From Drosophila persimilis (taxonomy: Eukaryota > Arthropoda > Insecta > Diptera > Drosophilidae): a DNA stretch of 64,000 bases. A model generated the notes under the pieces. It ran no database searches, was not told the origin of the DNA, and saw only the letters and a list, made by a program, of their open reading frames with translations. Where the stretch lies: contig NW_020825329.1 of assembly GCF_003286085.1 (NCBI RefSeq), positions 1,798,001-1,862,000 on the forward strand, in the 5' to 3' direction. Within the stretch, counting starts at the first letter, position 1, and each line of letters opens with the position of its first letter. A program made the position numbers and the translations under genes. This document shows positions 7,655 through 18,900 of this stretch, piece by piece.

Positions 7655-10265
7655 GAGGCTGGGGTGTGAGCCGCCAGCAACCAAGCGCGTTGCTTTATTA
7701 ATTTCTCTTTGTGGGCAGTATATGTATGTCTTAATTTAGTATATGTACATTTTTGTTTGTTTTTACAATTTAACTTTAAACGGCACTCAAACACACTAGT
7801 ACATTTTAATGGCACAATAATTTACAAACATATAAACTGCAGCAACGTTAAACACTTGTAACCTCTTTTTACACTCAGCAGGGGGGGGGGGGGGGCAAGG
7901 GAAAAAGAAAACGAGACAGAGATAAACTTTTCGGCACTTTGACGGGGGGACTAAACCACGAACACGACTCGACTCCACAACGTTCACGACACGACTTTTT
8001 CTCGTTTGGACAGAGATCCAGACTCGAGACTCGATTCCACGATCGGGGCAAAAGGCTCCAAAAGTATGAATTGTCAAGAGTCAAGTGTGTGTGTGTGCGG
8101 TGAGAGTCAAGAAAGTAAAGTAAAGTGGGGCCACGCTCAAAAGTATGCTGTCTTTTCCCTGAAATTCTCCCTAACTTAAAATTTGATTTGATCCCCTGTG
8201 AGTTTGTCAACTTGATGTTTTGTTGGTTGTTGGTCTTCAGTCCCCTCTACTACCCTTGCCGCCTGCTGAGGGCAGACGACTAGGAATGTATCATGTACAT
8301 GTGGGCGGGCAGTTTATAGGGAACGTAGTGGTTTTATGCGAAGACTTGCATATTTGGCTCAATTTAGGCCGTAGTGGTGGGGTGTGGCGGCAACTGATGC
8401 TGATTTGAAAGTCGATTACAAAACCGATAATCAATTGTCAGCACCGTTGCCGCCGAAGTTTTATCACAGATTGCAATAAATTTTTTAGTGGGGTGTCGGA
8501 GAACCGCACTAATTACGATAGTAACAATAAGGGGGGGGAAGAAGGGGTTAAAGAAATGAGATCGAAATGTGCAGAAATGTGCAGTGTTGCAACACGTAGT
8601 CAGTTGAAGAAATAGATAAAGGGAAAAGGTAAACAATGCAGGTGCTTTGCGTGGAAATACACTAACTAACAAAGAGACAAGCACTTGCAGAAATAACAAT
8701 TCAGGTAAGTAGTAGACTGGAGTGGAGACGACGGAAAAACAGGTAATAAAAGAGATACTACACTGGAACAAAGACGAGACAAAACAGGTACAATTGATTT
8801 ACGTTTACAATATTACAATAAACATAACAATTTAAAATAATGTCTATATCTTTTACTATAATTACAGGGAAGACAAGAGGCATCGGCCGGCATAGCAAAG
8901 CACAATGCTTGTAAAAACATTGCGTTGCATACCGGCCGACCCCGTCGTCCCCCCTGGTCGTCGAAATTGGCGTCATCCGGAGTCGTCAGAGGTAGGTGCA
9001 ATTAGCACCTCGTCGTCGTTGCGGCTGTGGCTGCCCTCTTGGAGGACCAGTGGCACTGGTCCGGCCACCAGCTGGGGACCAGGATTGACGACACACATAT
9101 TACTGTGGCGACACGGGTCCGGCCGCCAAAGTGAAATGGTTGTGAGCGTGTGTGTGCGTCGGCAATTGTGGCCCTGATGTAGAGCGAGTGGCACTGGTCC
9201 GGCCACCAGCTGTGGGCAAAGGTGGACAATGACACACATAACTCGAACGGCACAGGTCCGGCCGCCCAAGTGTAATGGATGTGTGTGTGTGTGTGTGTCT
9301 GAATGGCTGGCGGTGAGTATTTTCAGAGCCCTTTTTTAATCGTATTTGTGGCTGATGGATTTTTCGTTTTCCAGGACGATGGGGCACTCTGAATGCCATG
9401 GCACTGGATCCGGCCACCAGCTAAGGACGATGGCGGACACGACACACATCTACACGAGCGGCACAGGTCCGGCCGCCCAAGTGTAATGGATGTTTGTGTG
9501 TGTGTGTGTCTGAATGGCAGGCGGTGAGTATTTTGAGCGCCCTTTTTAATCGTATGTGTGGCTGATGGATTTTTCCTTTTCCAGGTCCATAGGGCACTCT
9601 GAATGCCATGGCACTGGATCCGGCTACCAGCTAAGGACGATGGCGGGCACGACACACATCTACACGAACGGCACAGGTCCGGCCGCCCAAGTGTAATGAA
9701 TGTTTGTGTGTGTGTGTGTCTGAATGGCAGGCGGTGAGTATTTTGAGCGCCCTTTTTAATCGTATGTGTGGCTGATGGATTTTTTCTTTTCCAGGTCCAT
9801 AGGGCACTCTGAATGCCATGGCACTGGATCCGGCCACCAGCTAAGGACGATGGCGGGCACGACACACATCTACACGAACGGCACAGGTCCGGCCGCCCAA
9901 GTGTAATGGATGTTTGTGTGTGTGTGTGTCTGAATGGCAGGCGGTAAGTATTTTGAGCGCCCTTTTTAATCGTATGTGTGGCTGGTGGATTTTTCCTTTT
10001 CCAGGTCCATAGGGCACTCTGAGTGCCATGGCACTGGATCCGGCCACCAGCTAAGGACGATGGCGGACACGACACACATCTACACGAGCGGCACAGGTCC
10101 GGCCGCCCAAGTGTAATGGATGTTTGTGTGTGTGTGTGTCTGAATGGCAGGCGGTAAGTATTTAATTGTTTTGATGGCGGCAGCGTCCGTTGTTAATTTT
10201 TGTTGTGGCATGCGATTGATATGCATTTGTCCTTTAATCCATTGCAGCGGCAGAGATGTGTCCAA
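7595..10265 (-). other. E2 3'UTR, long form
   Basis: Contains the terminal promoter region, the longest plus-strand poly-G tract of the window (7881-7895, 15 G) and a run of plus-strand introns. These are 8705-8867 (163 nt), 9313-9374 (62), 9524-9584, 9734-9794 and 9944-10004 (61 each), and 10154-10247 (94). Donors are GTAAGT or GTGAGT. Acceptors are pyrimidine-rich and end in TTCCAG, TTACAG or TTGCAG. Reading the minus strand gives CT...AC at these positions, so the introns fit only antisense RNA. No sense gene is seen. Confidence 0.75.
9211..10247 (+). repeat. 210-bp tandem repeat array, one intron per unit (E2)
   Basis: CTAAGGACGATGGCGG recurs at 9421, 9631, 9841 and 10051, an exact 210-bp period. 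A more diverged unit lies upstream from about 9211, and the last unit has a longer (94-nt) intron. Each unit has two GGTCCGGCC-type sub-repeats, a TG microsatellite, and a complete 61-nt GT-AG intron on the plus strand, leaving a 149-nt exon between introns. E1, E5 and E6 have one such unit, E4 has two and E8 four, so copy number varies between elements. Confidence 0.88.
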
Positions 10266-13200
10266 TTAGTACACAGCGTTCCAGGATATCTGGTTGTCAA
10301 GATGGTACCTCATGTTGCGGGCGTAGGCCTTAATGTCATCCATGGAGTCGTCATCTGTCCACATCTCATCGTCATCATTTTCTTCATCCGTTTCAGGATC
10401 CGTCTCTGGGATGGCGGCTGGCGTTGGCCCTAACGTTTTTTGTGGTGGCTGTGGAGCTGGGGCAACCACTGCTGCTGCTGCCATTGTTGGTGGATTTTCC
10501 GATGTCACTGGAACTGCTGGAGTTGCCGTCACTGCCTGGGATTGGATGAGCGAGGTGAGTAGTGACATCATCGCTTCCAGCCTCTTTTCCAATCGCGTCA
10601 TCCTCTGCGTATTCTCCAACAGTGCCTGGCTGCAGGATCCCTCGCAAGATTGGCGTTTCGGCTGCATCTTCGGCCGGGAGCGGTTGTTGGCAAGCTGCTG
10701 CTGCTGCTGTCGCTGTTGTTGTTCGCGCTGCGGCTGCTGTTGCAGCTGCTGTAGCTGCTGCTGCTGTTGTGGTGCCTGGGAACGGCTCAATGGCTGCTCT
10801 GGACGTCGTCGCCCAGTGCGTGGGCCAGAGGCAGCAGGCGTCTGTTTATTTGTATGTATTGGCTGCTGCTGCTTCTGCTTCTGCTGATGTTGTTGTCCTC
10901 TTCGTCGCCCAGGAGAGGAGACATTGAGTGGCGTCCATGCTGCCTGCTGCTGCTGTCCGCGCCAGGGATTGGCTGGCGTTTGAGCTTGCTGTTGCTGCTG
11001 CTGTCGGCGCCCTGGATGTGCTGGTGTTGTTCTTGCTGGTGGTGGCTGCTGCTCTGGCAATGGCTGCAGAAGCGAGCTGCGCTTGCGACGCAACTCCTGC
11101 ATGGCCACTCGGTGGGACAGAAGGCGGCCCCTTGCTGCCTTGAATGCCGGACATCCCTTGTAGGCGCTGATGTGGGCGCCCTGGCAATTGGCGCATTTAG
11201 GGGCATCTGCCCTTGGCTTGGCACATGCCGTGGACGCGTGGGCACCCGCACACTTCATACAGACGAATGAACGCCTGCAGTAGGTGCGGGTGTGCCCGAA
11301 TGCCTGACATCTGTGGCACTGGGCTGGGTCCACCGGCTTGGCCTGCCTCTCAACGGTCACCAACTGGTTGCCCAGCTGGGTTAATTGGAGGACATCGTGG
11401 TGGCTTTCATCCGGCTTGGGGGCTATCTCCAACTCGAACTGGTCGAGCGGCTGACCATCGGATCTCCCTTTAATGGCTCTAATAAATATAACATAATAAC
11501 CCAATTCGGCCATCTGATTTTTTATTAGTTGGGTGCTTGTGGAGTGGTGTAGATCTCGCACGACGATCCGTAGTCCACGGTCACTCTTGTGCTGGTGTGT
11601 GTAGTGGCCAGTCATCGCCTCGTTGCCGTCGCCATCGCCCAGGATTGCCATGATGGCATCCCTGGTAGCCATGTCGCGGGCCTGGATACGGACACCATTG
11701 CGGCTGATGAGCTTGGTGTGATAGCTGCTGTTGCCCACCCTCGGATCCTTCTGCAGCTTGTCCAGAATGGGCATAATGTCGGGGACAGCTGGCAGAATGA
11801 TGGGGGGGGGAATAATTGTCGTTGGTTGGTGCTGTCGCTGCAGCATCCGATTTTGTCTGGCATTGGGCATACTCAGGGCGGGCAGCTGGAGCAGCCCAAC
11901 GCCGCCGCCGCCGCCGCTGCTGCTGTGGGTTCCTGTGCCGCAGCTACTAGTTGCATTTGCAGGTGAGTGAGGTAGAGCTAGTGGAGCATTGGCTGGAGCA
12001 GGGGCAGGGGCAGGGGCAGGGGCGGGGGCAGGGGCATTTTGTGTAATTGTCCGCTGATGTTGTTGCTGTTGCTGGTTTGATTGTTGGTGATGGAGATGGT
12101 TTTGAATTTGGGGGATATGGGATTTGCTTGCCTGTTGGTTACTTTCCCGGAGTCGTCGTTTGGCCGATGCATAATTGGCATCCAAATTGTCGTCGTCGTC
12201 ATCGTCATCAAACTCAACAACCATATCATCACTGTCATCATCGTCATCATCATCATCCACCTCGGCGCGGACGCGCTTCAGTGGCGAGCGGGCCGCTGCA
12301 GCAGAGGTGGATGGGATATCATCGGTATTGGCTGTGTTTGTTGCTATTGGCTGATGTTGTTGTTGTTGTTGATGTGTTTGCTGCTGCTGATGTTCCTCTG
12401 GCGGCGGTGGTGGGGGGGGTCCGCCTGTTAACATTGCTGTTAACAGGCATCGTCTGGCTGCCGACGTAATTGCAGTTGTCGTTTTTGTGTTTGATGTCGC
12501 TGTTTGTGTGCTGATGTATGTCATCATTGTATTTGTGGTTGTGGTATTGGCTGTGTGCATTGCATTTGGAACCGCTGCTGTGGCCGATCGAGCGGGGTTT
12601 GTGTCATGGCTATGGTTCGAGTTCGAACTCGCTCCCGAACGGGCACTCGAACACGAATCTTTTGTTGGCTGCTGTTCGTGTAGAGGCTGCTCGAGTGCCC
12701 TCTCGTACTGTCGCTGGTACGAGGTCGTTATCCGCTCTCTCTTTGCACTCTCTCTCGCTCCTTGCTGTTTCCGGCTCTCTCCACACGAAGCATCGGCATA
12801 CGGTGCATCGATACGTGTATGTGTGTGTTGGAGTGTGGGAAGCGGAATTATTGGCGCGCTCGGTACCGCAAGGCTTGGCTTGGCTTGGCATAGCGGTGCT
12901 TGACATTGCGGTGCTTTGGCTGACGCCGCTGCCGCTGCCGACGCCGCCAATGCCTCAAGCCGGCGACTACCGCTGCTGCTGCTGCTGATGTTCTGCTGCT
13001 GCTGCTGCTGCTGGCGTTCCTGGGTATGGACCGCCTCCACCCAATCGCCGATCTGGAACTGCTCCTGGCTGGTGAGATTGGGAATGGCCGCCCAGCTGTT
13101 GGGGCAGGGCAGGTCGGGGATGGGGCTTGTGGCCGGAGTGGCGGTGATGGTGGTGTCGGTATTTGTGGTCCTCACATACCCGGTAGTGGTGGCTGGAGCC

Positions 13201-13433
13201 GGTCCAGAAATTGGAGGAAGTGCCTCCAACCAGGTGGCGGAGTCGGTGGATTGGCGTCTCAGTATCGCTGCGTTTGCCCCGGCGCCGGTGGCTGCGCTGT
13301 CGGCGCTGGCTTCGCCGTCGGCGGCGCTGTCGGAGCTGGCAGTGGAAATGGCTGATTTGGGGCGATCCCTGGCTGTGACGCCGTGTGGTCCTCGTCGTCG
13401 TCGTCCTCTTCTGGCAGTGGAACCGCGTGGCAT
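10266..13433 (-). CDS. gag: Gag, HeT-A-like (E2), intact, 1055 aa
   Basis: Same architecture and start as the E1 Gag, with the three zinc knuckles unchanged. Replacements particular to this copy are GPAPATTT and TNTDTT in the N-terminal part, an enlarged Gly run (SSSGGGGGVG) before the PRE_C2HC-like region, ARQNRML in place of ARQTRML, IHTNKQ in place of IHTKKQ, and RSRPKMQ in place of RSRQKMQ. Glutamine runs in the C-terminal half are one to two residues shorter. All indels are in-frame, consistent with a functional protein. The acidic C-terminal tail is present. Confidence 0.93.
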   Translation of the reverse strand: MPRGSTARRGRRRRGPHGVTARDRPKSAISTASSDSAADGEASADSAATGAGANAAILRRQSTDSATWLEALPPISGPAPATTTGYVRTTNTDTTITATPATSPIPDLPCPNSWAAIPNLTSQEQFQIGDWVEAVHTQERQQQQQQQNISSSSSGSRRLEALAASAAAAASAKAPQCQAPLCQAKPSLAVPSAPIIPLPTLQHTHTRIDAPYADASCGESRKQQGARESAKRERITTSYQRQYERALEQPLHEQQPTKDSCSSARSGASSNSNHSHDTNPARSATAAVPNAMHTANTTTTNTMMTYISTQTATSNTKTTTAITSAARRCLLTAMLTGGPPPPPPPEEHQQQQTHQQQQQHQPIATNTANTDDIPSTSAAAARSPLKRVRAEVDDDDDDDDSDDMVVEFDDDDDDDNLDANYASAKRRLRESNQQASKSHIPQIQNHLHHQQSNQQQQQHQRTITQNAPAPAPAPAPAPAPANAPLALPHSPANATSSCGTGTHSSSGGGGGVGLLQLPALSMPNARQNRMLQRQHQPTTIIPPPIILPAVPDIMPILDKLQKDPRVGNSSYHTKLISRNGVRIQARDMATRDAIMAILGDGDGNEAMTGHYTHQHKSDRGLRIVVRDLHHSTSTQLIKNQMAELGYYVIFIRAIKGRSDGQPLDQFELEIAPKPDESHHDVLQLTQLGNQLVTVERQAKPVDPAQCHRCQAFGHTRTYCRRSFVCMKCAGAHASTACAKPRADAPKCANCQGAHISAYKGCPAFKAARGRLLSHRVAMQELRRKRSSLLQPLPEQQPPPARTTPAHPGRRQQQQQQAQTPANPWRGQQQQAAWTPLNVSSPGRRRGQQHQQKQKQQQPIHTNKQTPAASGPRTGRRRPEQPLSRSQAPQQQQQLQQLQQQPQREQQQRQQQQQLANNRSRPKMQPKRQSCEGSCSQALLENTQRMTRLEKRLEAMMSLLTSLIQSQAVTATPAVPVTSENPPTMAAAAVVAPAPQPPQKTLGPTPAAIPETDPETDEENDDDEMWTDDDSMDDIKAYARNMRYHLDNQISWNAVY

Positions 13434-13514
13434 AGCTGCGCTGGATTGGCTTTGGTAATAAATTATTCGACCGACGCGAGTGGAGATTTTGTCAAGTCAG
13501 ATTGATTCACACAG

Positions 13515-13602
13515 TTTTTTTTTTTCGCTTTTTTGGATTTTTCCAATTATATACCCGCTTTGGGTTGAGGGCTCTCAGTGCTCCATACAGGGGAGGAACT
13601 GA
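13515..13602 (-). promoter_or_regulatory. E3/E2 junction: tail, tags and E3 3'-end promoter
   Basis: Same A5-TCC-A6-GCG order as the previous junction. The inner A run is 11 (13515-13525). Initiator-like TCAGTT at 13597-13602. Although E3 belongs to the gag-pol class, its terminal 60 nt match the HeT-A-like class, so either class could drive the other. Confidence 0.6.
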
Positions 13603-15920
13603 GAGGCTGGGGTGTGAGCCGCCAGCAACCAAGCGCGTTGCTTTATTAATTTCTCTTTGTGGGCAGTATATGTCTTAATTTAGTAGATGTACATTTTTGT
13701 TGTTTGTTTTTACAATTTAACTTTGAACGGCACTCAAACACACTAGTACATTTAATGGCACAATAATTTACAAACATATAAACTGCAGCAACGTTAAACA
13801 CTTGTAACCTCTTTTTACACTCAGCAGGGGGGGGGGGCAAGGGAAAAAGAAAACGAGAGAGAGATAAACTTTTCGGCACTTTGACGGAGGGACTAGACCA
13901 CGAACACGACTCGACTCCACAACGTTCACGACACGACTTTTTCTCGTTTGGATAGAGATCTGGACTCGAGACTCGATTCCACGATCGGGGCAAAAGGCTC
14001 CAACAGTATGAATTGTCAAGAGTCAAGTGTGTGTGTGTGCGGTGAGAGTCAAGAAAGTAAAGTAAAATGGGGCCACGCTCAAAAGTATGCTGTCTCCTCC
14101 CTGAAATTCTCCCTAACTTAAAATTTGATTTGATCCCCTGTGAGTTTGTCAACTTGATGTTTTGTTGGTTGTTGGTCTTCAGTCCCCTCTACTACCCTTG
14201 CCGCCTGCTGAGGGCAGGCGACTAGGAATGTATCATGTACATGTGGGCGGGCAGTTTATAGGGAACGTAGTGGACGTATGCGAAGACTTGCATATTTGGC
14301 TCAATTTAGGCCGTAGTGGTGGGGTGTGGCGGCAACTGATGCTGATTTGAAAGTCGATTACAAAACCGATAATCAATTGTCAGCACCGTTGCCGCCGAAG
14401 TTTTATCACAGATTGTAATGATTTTTTTTTAGTGGGGTGTCGGAGAACCGCACTAATTACGATAGTAACAATAACGGGGGGGAAGAAGGGGTTAAAGAAA
14501 TGAGATCGAAATGTGCAGAAATGTGCAGTGTTGCAACACGTAGTCAGTTGTGGAAATAAATAAAGAGAAAAGGTAAACAATGCAGGTGCTTTGCGTGGAA
14601 AACAGAAGGAAATACACTAAATAAAAAGAGACAAGCACTTGCAGAAATAACAATACAGGTAAGTAGTAGACTGGAGTGGAGACGACGGAAAAACAGGTAA
14701 TAAAAGAGATACTACACTGGAACAAAGACGAGACAAAACAGGTACAATTGATTTACGTTTACAATATTACAATAAACATAACAATTTAAAATAATGTCTA
14801 TATCTTTTACTATAATTACAGGGAAGACAAGAAGCATCGGCCGGCATAGCAAAGCACAATGCTTGTAAAGACATTGCGTTGCATACCGGCCGACCCCGTC
14901 GTCCCCCCTGGTCGTCGAAATTGGCGTCATCCGGAGTCGTCAGAGGTGGCTGCAATTAGCACCTCGTCGTCGTTGTGGCTGTGGCTGCCCTCTTGGAGGA
15001 CCAGTGGCACTGGTCCGGCCACCAGCTGGGAGCCAGGATTGACGGCACACATATTACTGTGGCGACACGGGTCCGGCCGCCAAAGTGAAATGGTTGTGAG
15101 TGTGTGTGTGCGTCGGCAATTGTGGCCCTGATGTAGAGCGAGTGGCACTGGTCCGGCCACCAGCTGTGGGCAAAGGTGGACAATGACACACATAACTCGA
15201 ACGGCACAGGTCCGGCCGCCCAAGTGTAATGGATGTGTGTGTGTGTGTGTGTCTGAATGGCTGGCGGTGTGTATTTTCAGAGCCCTTTTTTAATCGTATT
15301 TGTGGCTGATGGATTTTTCGTTTTCCAGGACGATAGGGCACTCTGAATGCCATGGCACTGGATCCGGCCACCAGCTCAGGGCAGAAGCAGACACCTCACA
15401 CAAGATTCGAGCGGCTCGAAGCCAGCCCCCGATTTGGATTGGATGTAGTTGCGTGTGTATCTGCATTTGGGTTTGTAAGCAAGCATCAGTGCTTTGCATA
15501 CTGGCGGCTCTGATCCGGCCGTCAGTTTTTGTTGTTGTGTGAGGCAGATTTTCATTGGTGTTTGGTCTAATGGCTTGTTTTCTTTTTTTGTTTCAGGTGT
15601 GCTGGCTACAGCCCCCATGATTTAGGCGCTCACGTTCCCGCCATCACCCCTCTCCTTTGACCTGAAGAGAGTGAGTGTGCGTGTGTGTGTCGCCAGCTGG
15701 AATGGCGTCGATCTGATTCAGTCGTCTGAGGGACCCTATATCCTCAATAGTGACGGAGGAAATATACAGAGGGCCCCCATTCGGCCAATCGGATACGGGA
15801 GTACACTTTCCAATAGATTGATGGAAGGATGGGCAGTTCTTCGGAGTGCTGTGAGTATTTGGATAGCTCCTTCAGTTCGATCTAACGCGGTTAATGGGTC
15901 AGCAGCTGTGTCTATTGTAG
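13543..15920 (-). other. E3 3'UTR with element-specific segment
   Basis: From 13543 to about 15374 it is homologous to the HeT-A-like 3'UTRs: 11-G tract at 13827-13837, antisense intron 14659-14821 (163 nt), and intron-like cassette 15267-15328 with a weakened GTGTGT donor. The match breaks after CCACCAGCT. Bases 15375-15920 are found only in E3, E7 and E9. This segment has its own plus-strand intron, 15475-15596 (122 nt, donor GTAAGC, acceptor TTTTTGTTTCAG). There is no 210-bp array. Confidence 0.75.
15475..15596 (+). other. Predicted antisense intron in the gag-pol-specific segment (E3)
   Basis: 122-nt plus-strand intron with donor TTT|GTAAGC, a branch-like GTCTAAT, a long pyrimidine tract and acceptor GTTTCAG. 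It has no counterpart in the HeT-A-like copies and is repeated in E7 (40315-40436) and E9 (55114-55235). It would let the antisense RNA of the gag-pol class splice before reading across pol. Confidence 0.6.
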
Positions 15921-18900
15921 TTACTCTTGGGGCTGTAGTTGAGCTTGTAGGTGGTTTGTTGAGTCTTCGTCTGAGATTGTTATTACTAGTGCTGCAGTGT
16001 CAATTGCTGTGGAGGGTGGGCCATTTGGAATTTCGTCCGATATGACTATGGTGGCTGGCGTGTAGTCAGGGATCACCAGCCTCTGCACTGCCAGGTTTTG
16101 GCCCTCCACCTGCCTAATGGCCTCCTCCCTTGTATACTGGCCATTAGCGTAACGTCGCTTGATTAGGTTTATAACTGATTCACAGTATCGGCTTGCTGGT
16201 CGGCGTGCTCTCTCTTCCATTTGCTTAGCTCGTTGCAGTTCCTTTCTTGCAGTCTCCTGCTTTTCCTTAGCCTCCTCTTGGATCCGCAGAAGAGTGGGTA
16301 GCTGGTTGGTGGTTTCGCGAGGCGCGTGTTGGGTGCTAGTGGTGAGGCTCTGCTTTTGCTGTTGTGTGATGTTAGCCTGAGCCTGCAGAGGTATAAAGTG
16401 GTTGGTTATTTGGTTTAGGTACCGCGGCCTTAGTAGTCTTGTTGGAACAAATGGATTGGCAACCAGATTGCGGGCTTCTGGATTTGTGTGGGTGGCTAGG
16501 GCAATGGCGTATCGGCCGCTGGCTTTTTGGAAAAGCTCTTCCACAGTGAGTAGGTCGTATCTCGCCCTTAGTGCTTCGTTTCTGGCATATCTTCCCGCTT
16601 TAAGAGAGCATCTTATTAGTTTGTTGTACGGTCCCTGTATTCTTTTGATTTGCGTGTTGGAGCATAGGGCACCCCACACTGGTAGGGTGTATTGCCAGAG
16701 TGGGGCGATGAGCTGTCTTATCATCAGCATTTTACATTTCTTTGCCAGCTTGCTTCCTGCACCGATCAGCCAGTTCAATTTTTTGGCTCTGGCCCACATT
16801 TTTATTCGGAGTTGCGTCACGTGTGCACTCATTGTAACTCCGCTGTCAATCTTGACGCCCAGATAAATAGTGCTTTTTTTGACTGGGACCTGTTTGCCAT
16901 CTATTTTTATTGGGATGTTGTTAGTCTGTACTCTTCTTTTGGAGAAAATTACGTGTGCCGTTTTTATTGGGTTGATGGTTATGGACCATTTTTTAGCCCA
17001 TATTACCAGTTGCGTTAAGTAGTTGTTGTTTCGTTGGACCGCCATTGCGGGATAGTCTCCCATGCTCAGTATGGCCGTGTCGTCCGCATATGTAGATAGG
17101 AGCATTTTTTTGGGGCCCGGATTCGTATGTAAACTTCTGTGCGTGAGCGCAGGTAGTGGCATGTCGGAGGAGAAGATCGTGTAAAGGATGGGGCCTAGCA
17201 CACTCCCTTGAGGAACTCCAGCTGTGATTCGCCCTGTCCTAGACTTGATGCCATCGTTGCATTTAATGGCAAAAGTTCTCCCAGACAGGTAGTTTTCTAG
17301 GATTGTATAGAGTCTGAGGGGAAGTATTTTTATTAGTTTTGACAGTAATCCTTCATGCCAAACACGGTCGAAGGCCTCAGCTACGTCAATGAATACTGCT
17401 GAGCAGTACTGTTTTTCCTCGTAGGCCCTGAGGATAAATTGGGTGACTCTGGTCAGTTGCTGCTCTGCGCCATGCTCCTTCCTGAAGCCGAACTGGTGGT
17501 CCGGGATGGCTTTGTGAAATGCCTCTTCGCTCAGCAGCCGTTTGAGCAGGAGTCTCTCAAATACTTTTGAGAGGCCCGATAGGAGGCTGATTGGGCGGTA
17601 TGACTTCATATGTGAGGGATTTTTCTTTGGCTTTGGGATCATAACTATCTCTGCGTGTTTCCATATCCTAGGGTAGTGGCCTATTCGTAAGATTGAATTA
17701 AATATTAGCAGGAGATAGAGGTTGGCTTTTTTTGGTAATAGTTTCATTAGCCTATTGTCAATGTTGTCCTCCCCTGGGGCCTTCTTTGTTTTTAGTAGTC
17801 TGATTTCTTTTTGCAGTTCCTCCAGAGTAATTGGTTTCGTAAAGTGTTTTTTATGCTGCAGCTCATTGGCGGCGTTGTCATCTTGCATGGTCCGCTTTTG
17901 CCTTGTCAGTTCTTCAATTATTTTTGTCCTTTCCGTGGCTGTGCTTGTGTGAAGTGGGGTGAGTCTTTCCTCCATATGATTGGCGAAAGCTTCTGCCTTC
18001 TCGAGGGTGCTCCGAGTCCATCTTATTTGTTCATCGTCATTCGTCTTAACTGACCAGTTTGGTATCGGCTGTTTCTTGATTAATTTGGTAATTTGCCACA
18101 ACTTGGCCAAGTTGTGTCCGTCCGTGGAGCTTATAGCTCTCAACTTGCCATTGATTTTTTCCGTTTTAGTGGCAGCCAAGGCCTTGCTCAGCTTGTTTTG
18201 GGCTTTCCTGTAGAGCTTCCTGGACTCAGTCGTTCTAAGTGCCAGAAATACTCTCTTTTTCTCTTGCTTTTCTTCCAGTAGTTGTCTAGTGGGACCGTCG
18301 AGGATGGCGTGTTGTCTGTAGTAGGCTTTGGTGTTTGGTTGCGGGCATTTTTTGGAGGCGATGGCAGCCGCGTCTGTAATATTCTTAGTGAAAATGTCCA
18401 CCGCGTCGTCAATGTCTTGGCCAGAATTTACCTCCGTGTTCAGGTGAATATTTTGTTCGAGATATTCCTGGAATTTTAGTTTGTTGGCTCCCTTGGGCAG
18501 TAGTCGGGAGATATGAGTGGGCTTGTTGGAGGAGTTATGTTGGCCAGGCTTGTAGAGGTGGATTACCATTGGCAGGTGGTCTGAATCCAGGTCCATGGAG
18601 GCGTGGATCATGACTTGGTTCTTTTGTACTCCACTTGTAATGGCAAAGTCGATGGCAGAGGGAGTTTTTCTCCGATCGTAGGGGTAGTGGGTGGCCGCAC
18701 CAGTGGCCAGGACATTGTGTTTTTTTCGGAGCTGGGTCGCTTCAAACAATTCCCTTCCTCGTTGGCAGGACCTAAAGTTACCCCACCAAGGGTGTTTGGC
18801 ATTCCAGTCACCGCATATTATGTACTTGTTATTTGGCGAGCCACTCGTCGTTATGTCAAAGACTGTAAAAAGCTGATGGAATTCCTTCTTTGTCCATCTG

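Larger units (their letters stand above)
7595..13514 (-). mobile_element. E2: complete HeT-A-like telomeric retrotransposon
   Basis: A 5.9-kb element with gag 10266-13433 and the long form of the 3'UTR, expanded by a 210-bp tandem array. The 5'UTR (13434-13514) is the short type, lacking the TGGATTTGGT insertion and reading AATTATTCG where others read AATTTTTTCG. E10 at the right edge repeats the E2 3'UTR almost base for base. Confidence 0.92.

Noticed and set aside
9323-10075. Minus-strand ORFs of 100-314 codons across the 210-bp arrays with repeated WWPDQCH-like or HTHTQTSITLG peptides
   Set aside because: They result from a 210-bp unit (a multiple of three) with few stops. They lie downstream of gag in the 3'UTR, have no conserved start, and run through the predicted antisense introns.
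9421-10260. The 210-bp array considered as a CRISPR or satellite array
   Set aside because: Unit length, lack of unique spacers and a eukaryotic retroelement context exclude CRISPR. The repeat is confined to element 3'UTRs and is not an independent satellite.
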